DNA from: an uncultured Pseudomonas sp.
Lineage (GTDB): Bacteria > Pseudomonadota > Gammaproteobacteria > Pseudomonadales > Pseudomonadaceae
DNA length: 11,982 nucleotides
Direction: 5' to 3'
NCBI GenBank assembly: GCA_946886875.1
Contig: CAMPJN010000082.1
Location: 1-11,982, forward strand
Position numbers and translations under genes: made by a program. The notes under the pieces are model-generated. The model was not told the DNA's origin. It worked only from the letters and a program-made list of their open reading frames with translations, and made no database searches. Shown in pieces: positions 7,050 to 11,982 of this stretch; position 1 is the stretch's first letter, and each line of letters opens with the position of its first letter.

Positions 7050-10000
7050 GAGGCCTCGGGGATATCTGTAAAGGGATGTGTAATTGAACACAGGTACCTT
7101 GCCCTGGGGTACTGTCTACGGTCACTGCTCCTCCGAGCATGTGGCCGCGCTCACGCATTCCGAGCATTCCTAGCGTGCCTGGGCGCGTCTGCTCTGGATC
7201 GAAGCCCCTGCCGTCATCGCGCACTTCGATCAGAACCTGATCGCGGCTAGGTTTCAGGCGTATCTGCACGTTGCTGGCGTGTGCGTGACGTGCAACATTG
7301 GTCAAGGACTCCTGAATCACCCTGAACGCCGCAGTAGCGCGTTCGTTATCGAGGTCCAGGCGAGCTGTCGGCGCTTTTAACCGGCAGGGGATACCGGTAT
7401 TCCGGGAAAACTCGGAAACCAGCCATTCGAGTGCCGAGGTCAGTCCCATATCGAGGGCCGCGGGGCGCAAGCTGGTAGCCACGTTGCGCACCACCTGGAT
7501 GGTTTCGTCGACCCGCGTCATTAACGCTTGAACGCTTTCTACCAGCAGCGGCTGGTCTTTGCCGAATTGCAGGCGCAGCAGGGAAATGCCCATGCGCAGG
7601 GCGGTGAGTTGTTGGCCTAGCTCGTCGTGAATTTCCCGCGCCATGCGTTTGCGCTCTTCCTCCCGGGTGGTTTCACGGCGGCTGGAGAGCAGGCGCAGTT
7701 GCGCATGGGATTCCTTCAGGCGTCGTTCCGCTGCGCGCATGGCACTGATATCTCGACCAATCGAAAGAATGCTGACGAGTTGCCCCTGCCGATCGCGCTC
7801 GGGCACCAGGCGGGCCTCGAAGCGAGCCGCATCAGCACCTGGCGCGGCATCGATGACGACCTCTTCTTCAGCGGCTTCGCCGGTTCGCGCTATCTGCGCG
7901 AGCGTTTTGCGGAAGGCGTGCGTCGCATTCAACCAGGGCAGTACTTCATCGGGGCCTTTGCCCAGGATTCTATCCTGGGTTTTGCCTAGGAGCGCTTGCG
8001 TGACCGGGTTGGCGTAAATAAAGCGACCTTGCAGGTCGAAGCGGGCGATGACATCGGGACTGTTTTCCACCAGCGCACGAAACTCCTGCTCGCGGACATG
8101 CAGGATGCGTTCGGCCTGCTTGCGTTCGCTGATGTCGCGGAAGATACCGACGATCCTCTGGATACGTCCGCAGTCGTCGCATACCGGCAGTAACGTCGAG
8201 TGGAAGACCCGTTGCCCGATGGGCAGGTCGAGTTGTATTTCCTCGTCGATCGGCGACCAGCTGTCCACGCAGTGTTGAAACTTGGCAATGGCGCTGGCCG
8301 CCGCAGTCGCTGGCAACAGTTCCTCGACGGTCTTGCCGATCAGGTCGGCGCGCTCCAGGCTAACGCTGCGCTCCAAGGCCGGATTGACTTCGATGATGCG
8401 GAAGCATCCATCCTCGACCACTTCCAATAGGAACAGGGAATCCAGGGAGTTATCGAAAATATCCCGGTAGCGTTGTTCGCTCTCGAGCAACAAGGCTTCG
8501 GCACGTTTGCGTTCGATGGCGATGGCGGCCAGATGGCTGGCTTGGTGAACCAGCTTGAGGTCGTCCTCGGTCGGCAAGCCCTGTTGGCGCAGGTAGATGC
8601 AGAAGGTACCCAGCACCTTGCCGCTGGAGTCCAGCATCGGCTCCGACCAGCAGGCGCGAAGTCCTGCTTGGTTAGCCAATTCACCGAAGGCTGCACAGTC
8701 CGGGTGGGCGAGCAGGTCTTCGGCGACGACTGTGGTTCCGCGCCAGGCGGCTGTGCCGCAGATGCCGACGCCTTCGGCGATCTCGATACGGCCGAGGGAC
8801 TCGAGATAATCGAGCGGCAAGCTGGGGGCCGAGCCAGGGACCAGATAGCGGGATTCCGCGTCCGCCAGCATGATGCTGGCCAGAAAATCCGGCCGCACTT
8901 GCTCTACATATTGGGTTACCAGTGCGAGAACTTCCGGCAGCAGGGCTCCATGCGCCAGTTGCTCGAAAATCCGCAACCGGGCTTCCTCCAGGCGTTCATG
9001 GCGTTTCAAGGCGGTGATGTCGTAGCCCTTGGCCAGAACGCTGACCACCTTGCCATCCATGTTGCGTTCGGCAATCAGCTGGATGGCATGTACGACCATT
9101 TCTCCTGTCTGCGGGCACAACCATTCCTGGATGGTTTCCACAGGCTCCCCGCTGGCGATCACCTGGCGTAGCAGTGTTTCGTGCTCGGCGGCGCTAATGT
9201 CCCCCCCATGCCAACTATCCTCGAGAGGGCATTGCAGGGCCTTGGCCAGCGGAATGCCGGTTTCCCGTAAGAACGCCGGGTTGACATAGGTGCGCTGGCA
9301 ATTCAAGTCATAGCGCACGATCAGGTTCAGCGAGTTTTCCGCCAGGGAGCGGAACTGCTGCTCGCTGGTCAACAGCCGGATTTCCATTTCCTTGCGTTCA
9401 CTGATGTTGCGGCTGATTCCGGCAATGCGGTAGATACGCCCCTGCTCGTCACGCACCGGGATAAGAGTGCCGTGGACGGAAATGATGCCGGTGGGTACTT
9501 CCAATTCGCCTTCCCATTCGACCTTATGACCACTGGCCAGGCAGCGATTGAGTTCGGTGAGCAGCTTGCGTGCAGTTTCTGCAGCGGCCGACTCACCTAC
9601 ATAGCGGCCGATCAGTTGTTCGCGGCTGCGGCCTGACCACCGCTCGAAGGCGGTATTGACCTCGATATAGCGAAAGCGTCGATCCTCGGTTATATCCAAA
9701 AGAAAGAGGCCGTCCGATGAGTGCTCGAAAGCTTCCCGGTAGCGCCTTTCGCTTTCCCGCTGAGCCGCTTGCAGGTGTTTGCGCTCGGTGATGTCGCGCG
9801 CCAGCTCCAAGCTATAGCTCTCGCCGCTGAACTCAAGGTAAGTGATGCTGAGTTCGACCGGAAAGATGCGGCCGTCCTTGGTTTGGTGGCGACTTTCGAT
9901 AATTTCCGGTGGCCGCTCTGGGTTGTCGTGCCAGTCCGCCAGAATCTGCTCGTTGGTCCAGTCGGGATCTATTTCGCCGACGGTCATGCTCAACAATTCT

Positions 10001-11316
10001 TCACGGCTGTAGCCCAAGCTCCGGCAAGCCTCTTCGTTGACGTAGCGGAAGCGTGCTTGACGGTCGATCAGATAGGCGGCCTCGTGCACATGGCTGAGGG
10101 CTGCGGCCATCAGCGAGAGGCGCTCTTCGGCCTCGAGGAGACGACTGAGGTCTTCGATCTGGGCGACCAGATACAAGGGGGCATCATCGCTCGCGCGTAC
10201 CGCGCTGACGGTCAGGCGCATCGGTAGATACTGGCCGTCGCGGTTACGGTAACGTTTTTCCAGGCGCAGGTAGGGGATTTTGCTGGCTAGCAGGGCTTGG
10301 TTGCCGGCGAGTTCCCTGGATAGATCGTCTGGATGGGTCAGCGCTTGACTGGAAGTCTGCAGCAGATCCTTCTCGCTGTAATCGAGCAGCTCGCAGAGGT
10401 AACGGTTAGCTCGCAGCCAGCGGCCATCGACGGTCAGCAAGGCCATGCCAATAGCGGCAGAGTCAAATGCTTGGCGGAAGCGTTCCTCGCTTTCCCGTAG
10501 CGCCTGTTCGATACGCTTGCGCTCGCTGATATCGTGGAGAAAACCGAACCAGAGGATTGAACCGTCATCTTCACGGGTCGGCTTGGAGCGGCCCTCGAGC
10601 CAGACTTCGCCTTTTTGTGGATGGCGAACCCGGTATTCGCATTGCCAGGGGCTTAGCGTACGTGCCGATTCGGCGATCGACTCCTGCACCCGCGCAACAT
10701 CCTCGGGGTGGACACGGTCGAAGAGAATGCCAGCGTCGCGCTTCAATTCCTCGGCGGTCACGCCATAGTATTGTTCGTAGCCCGGCGAGGTCCAAGGCAT
10801 GGAAAACACGCCTTTATCGTCCAGGCGAAAGGTACCGATAATGCCTGGCGCGGTTTCGACGATGCGCTGCAGCCACTGATTCTGCTCGAGCTGCTCATCC
10901 AGGCTCTTGGGCGCCTCCACCCTAACGATTTCACCCAGCATCAGTTCGCCTACGGCAACCAGCTTGCTGCGGCCATGCAATAGCCTGCCGTCCTTGTGCC
11001 AATAGCGCAGATCCAGCGAAGAGTTAGCGAGGGCCAGGGAATGTAAGCGGTCGCGGTCGGCATGATGAAGGAGATCGATCAAGGGTTTGCCGGACAAGGT
11101 TGTACGGGCATAACCGAGCAGTTCGGTAAAGGCATCGTTGACCTTCACAATCCGGTCCTGCTCATCGAGCAAAACCAGCGCGGATGAGGCCAGATTAAAG
11201 ATGGCTTCGAACAACTGCGCGGGTGCCGTCGGCGCGGCTAGGGCGTCCGCTTCTGTAGCGAACATCTCCTGTACTTCGCTCAATGTGAATCGCCTCTGGT
11301 TCCTCGGCGCCGCCAT
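7027..11316 (-). CDS. Soluble multi-PAS/GAF sensor histidine kinase, HisKA_3 (NarX/DegS) class
   Basis: A 1429-residue kinase with no membrane segment or signal peptide, so probably cytoplasmic. From the sequence I read PAS domains at about 35-130, 150-272, 275-395, 400-515, 520-648 and 650-775, a GAF domain at about 776-938 (GVGICGTAAWRG), and PAS domains at about 942-1068 and 1070-1195. Most PAS units end in the DISERK/DITERK-type PAC linker. The transmitter follows: HisKA_3 at about 1205-1280, with phospho-acceptor H1230 in REIHDELGQQL, then a HATPase with N-box N1340 (LTNVARHAH), G1 box DDGRGFD (1367-1373) and G2 LGMLGMRERG. All catalytic motifs are intact. The histidine is expected to phosphorylate the overlapping downstream regulator at D54. 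No PAS ligand (haem, flavin or other) can be assigned by eye. The ATG at 11316 has a weak AAGGG ten bases upstream. Its length is exceptional for the class. Confidence 0.93.
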   Translation of the reverse strand: MAAPRNQRRFTLSEVQEMFATEADALAAPTAPAQLFEAIFNLASSALVLLDEQDRIVKVNDAFTELLGYARTTLSGKPLIDLLHHADRDRLHSLALANSSLDLRYWHKDGRLLHGRSKLVAVGELMLGEIVRVEAPKSLDEQLEQNQWLQRIVETAPGIIGTFRLDDKGVFSMPWTSPGYEQYYGVTAEELKRDAGILFDRVHPEDVARVQESIAESARTLSPWQCEYRVRHPQKGEVWLEGRSKPTREDDGSILWFGFLHDISERKRIEQALRESEERFRQAFDSAAIGMALLTVDGRWLRANRYLCELLDYSEKDLLQTSSQALTHPDDLSRELAGNQALLASKIPYLRLEKRYRNRDGQYLPMRLTVSAVRASDDAPLYLVAQIEDLSRLLEAEERLSLMAAALSHVHEAAYLIDRQARFRYVNEEACRSLGYSREELLSMTVGEIDPDWTNEQILADWHDNPERPPEIIESRHQTKDGRIFPVELSITYLEFSGESYSLELARDITERKHLQAAQRESERRYREAFEHSSDGLFLLDITEDRRFRYIEVNTAFERWSGRSREQLIGRYVGESAAAETARKLLTELNRCLASGHKVEWEGELEVPTGIISVHGTLIPVRDEQGRIYRIAGISRNISERKEMEIRLLTSEQQFRSLAENSLNLIVRYDLNCQRTYVNPAFLRETGIPLAKALQCPLEDSWHGGDISAAEHETLLRQVIASGEPVETIQEWLCPQTGEMVVHAIQLIAERNMDGKVVSVLAKGYDITALKRHERLEEARLRIFEQLAHGALLPEVLALVTQYVEQVRPDFLASIMLADAESRYLVPGSAPSLPLDYLESLGRIEIAEGVGICGTAAWRGTTVVAEDLLAHPDCAAFGELANQAGLRACWSEPMLDSSGKVLGTFCIYLRQQGLPTEDDLKLVHQASHLAAIAIERKRAEALLLESEQRYRDIFDNSLDSLFLLEVVEDGCFRIIEVNPALERSVSLERADLIGKTVEELLPATAAASAIAKFQHCVDSWSPIDEEIQLDLPIGQRVFHSTLLPVCDDCGRIQRIVGIFRDISERKQAERILHVREQEFRALVENSPDVIARFDLQGRFIYANPVTQALLGKTQDRILGKGPDEVLPWLNATHAFRKTLAQIARTGEAAEEEVVIDAAPGADAARFEARLVPERDRQGQLVSILSIGRDISAMRAAERRLKESHAQLRLLSSRRETTREEERKRMAREIHDELGQQLTALRMGISLLRLQFGKDQPLLVESVQALMTRVDETIQVVRNVATSLRPAALDMGLTSALEWLVSEFSRNTGIPCRLKAPTARLDLDNERATAAFRVIQESLTNVARHAHASNVQIRLKPSRDQVLIEVRDDGRGFDPEQTRPGTLGMLGMRERGHMLGGAVTVDSTPGQGTCVQLHIPLQISPRPHDSTNDR

Positions 11317-11327
11317 GTCTAATAGAC
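11317..11327. repeat. 11-bp palindrome touching the kinase start codon
   Basis: GTCTA-A-TAGAC is a perfect inverted repeat immediately before the kinase ATG on the minus strand, between the weak Shine-Dalgarno and the start codon. It could be an operator or a small RNA stem affecting initiation. A palindrome this short can also occur by chance. Confidence 0.3.
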
Positions 11328-11360
11328 CCTTGGTGCAGCTGAAGAAATTCTACTAGTCCT

Positions 11361-11378
11361 ACCTGACTAACACCTGAC
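11361..11378. repeat. Heptamer direct repeat upstream of the kinase gene
   Basis: ACCTGAC occurs at 11361-11367 and again at 11372-11378, 11 bases apart start to start, about one helical turn. An overlapping inverted repeat, TAGTC (11354-11358) with GACTA (11365-11369), shares the first copy. The cluster lies 38-62 bases upstream of the kinase start codon, where an activator or repressor could bind. No regulator can be named. Confidence 0.35.
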
Positions 11379-11686
11379 GATCCCTGTGCTGGTGCATCCG
11401 CGACGGCGGATTGGTACTAAACCTCTTGAGCCATCATACGCGTCGCATAAGGCGTCCACTTTGCTGTAGCTAGCAGAACCATCGCTTGATGGTTATGCCA
11501 ATCTGGCGGCTGACTAGCGTTACTACTCCGTTTTGCCGCTTTCTCGAACGCCCAACGTCTAAAGGATAGCTGCTGATCGATCAAGTGTGACCGCGGATTA
11601 GGGTGTGGGCTTTCTTGAGATGCGCGCGGTTGGTGCCAAGATGATCCTGGTTGGCTCTGCGAAGCTGGTTGCGGCTGTTTGATGCT

Positions 11687-11715
11687 TTGACTGGCAGGCG
11701 GTGGGTGCGTATTAG
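11687..11715 (+). promoter_or_regulatory. Candidate sigma70 promoter (upstream)
   Basis: TTGACT at 11687-11692 and TATTAG at 11710-11715 are separated by exactly 17 bases, close to sigma70 consensus. It points right, toward tRNA-Cys. It could be a second promoter for the tRNA transcript. The -10 element is weaker than that of the promoter at 11763. Confidence 0.35.
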
Positions 11716-11762
11716 CTATTTGTATGGTGACTATCCTGTTGAAAGATCAAGGAAAGTGGGTG

Positions 11763-11791
11763 TTGCCAGGCGCATTCAACTAGTACATAAT
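11763..11791 (+). promoter_or_regulatory. Candidate sigma70 promoter for tRNA-Cys or a short leader RNA
   Basis: TTGCCA at 11763-11768 and CATAAT at 11786-11791 have a 17-base spacer, matching four of six -35 and five of six -10 consensus positions. Transcription would begin near 11798, about 130 bases before tRNA-Cys. No better promoter is visible closer to the tRNA, so this is the most likely source of its transcript. Confidence 0.5.
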
Positions 11792-11882
11792 GCAGCCCAT
11801 CGAAAGCGCTGGCATGGCAAAAAATCCAGTGTTTTCAAGGGGATAGGGCTAGAGATAAGGTCTCATTTCCTGATCCAGTTTC

Positions 11883-11907
11883 AACGGGCCGTTGAGAACG
11901 GCCCGTT
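11883..11907 (+). terminator. Terminator-like perfect hairpin upstream of tRNA-Cys
   Basis: AACGGGCCGTT (11883-11893) pairs perfectly over 11 bases with AACGGCCCGTT (11897-11907) around a GAG loop, and is followed by TAGTTTC. The GC-rich stem resembles an intrinsic terminator, but the T-tract is short and broken. It lies only 22 bases before the tRNA, so it may end a short upstream transcript, act as an attenuator, or simply be a structured part of the pre-tRNA leader. Confidence 0.5.
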
Positions 11908-11929
11908 TAGTTTCAAGCGTTAGTTTCTC

Positions 11930-11982
11930 GGCTGAGTAGCAGAGTGGTTATGCACCGGATTGCAAATCCGTGAACGCCGGTT
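11930..11982 (+). tRNA. tRNA-Cys (GCA), 3' end cut by the window
   Basis: The first 53 bases of a cysteine tRNA are present. The 5' acceptor strand is GGCTGAG (11930-11936). The D arm is GCA (11939-11941) pairing with TGC (11951-11953). The anticodon loop TTGCAAA has GCA at 11962-11964. The variable loop is GAAC, followed by the first T-stem strand GCCGG and the start of the T loop. The first anticodon-stem pair is C-T rather than a normal pair, and the other four pair. The other half of the acceptor and T stems lies outside. GCA is the only anticodon needed for both Cys codons. Confidence 0.93.

Larger units (their letters stand above)
11317..11929. other. 613-base intergenic region between the kinase and tRNA-Cys
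   Basis: I find no protein gene here. The one longer open frame (11651-11923, plus strand) has no recognisable domain and runs through the promoter and hairpin structures described separately. The region holds a hairpin (AACCATC at 11477-11483 with GATGGTT at 11488-11494), a perfect 10-bp palindrome TGATCGATCA (11574-11583), two rightward promoter candidates and a strong hairpin before the tRNA. I see no transposase, integrase or tRNA-fragment repeat that would mark an island end, though the 3' end of the tRNA, where such sites usually lie, is outside the window. Confidence 0.5.

Noticed and set aside
7050..7091. Response regulator starting at the GTG at 7091
   Set aside because: The extra 14 residues do not match the usual receiver N-terminus, which begins at the MIRLMIADDH methionine (7049).
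8473..9171. A 232-codon plus-strand open frame, and several others across 7600-10800
   Set aside because: These lie opposite the kinase coding sequence, show no domain or start signal, and reflect the codon bias of the real gene.
11647..11671. CTGGTTG repeated at 11647 and 11665 as a possible repeat element
   Set aside because: Two seven-base copies in a sequence rich in TGG words are expected by chance, and no third copy or symmetry accompanies them.
11651..11923. A 90-codon plus-strand open frame before tRNA-Cys
   Set aside because: It is basic and of low complexity with no recognisable family. It runs across the promoter candidates and the perfect hairpin and has no clear Shine-Dalgarno. 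I treat it as non-coding.
11930..11982. tRNA-Cys as a possible degenerate or pseudo-tRNA because of the C-T mismatch at the first anticodon-stem pair
   Set aside because: All other visible stems and the GCA anticodon loop are intact, and a weak or mismatched pair at this position is tolerated in tRNA-Cys. The E. coli gene has only a G-T wobble there.
1..11982. CRISPR array, transposon, toxin-antitoxin or defence system
   Set aside because: I saw no regularly spaced repeats, no terminal inverted repeats with a transposase, no integrase and no small paired genes of these kinds on either strand.

Overview
The window reads as a chromosomal segment from a Pseudomonas-like gammaproteobacterium. 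The gene order fimU-pilV-pilW-pilX-pilY1-pilE is that of the Pseudomonas type IV pilus minor-pilin operon. The proteins carry Pseudomonas-type signatures, such as the WSGNFLNW block of PilY1. Base composition is moderately GC-rich, with AT-richer islands. I cannot name the species.

Layout. Positions 1-6363 (+) hold the end of fimU followed by pilV, pilW, pilX, pilY1 and pilE. Every gene junction shows a start/stop overlap. These proteins form the priming and tip complex of the type IV pilus: four minor pilins with prepilin peptidase signals (pilV, pilW, pilX, pilE), the cut-off fimU, and the large secreted adhesin/mechanosensor-type protein PilY1. No pilY2 lies between pilY1 and pilE. The short gap at 6364-6419 carries small hairpins where the operon converges with the next genes.

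Positions 6420-11316 (-) hold a two-gene signalling operon. A very large soluble histidine kinase (1429 residues, about eight PAS domains, one GAF, HisKA_3 and HATPase) is followed by an overlapping NarL/UvrY-type response regulator. Part of the kinase's sensory array looks like an internal duplication of a PAS pair, with the GAF domain between the copies. What it senses and what it controls cannot be read from the sequence. Its position tail-to-tail with the pilus genes is not evidence that it regulates them.

Positions 11317-11929 contain no convincing protein gene. They hold a heptamer direct repeat and a short palindrome upstream of the kinase, two sigma70-like promoter candidates pointing right, and a perfect 11-bp hairpin. 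At 11930 a tRNA-Cys (GCA) gene begins and runs off the right edge. I found no transposase, integrase, CRISPR array, toxin-antitoxin pair or recognisable defence system. The least conventional items are the kinase's duplicated sensor module and the possible short transcript or structured leader in front of tRNA-Cys.
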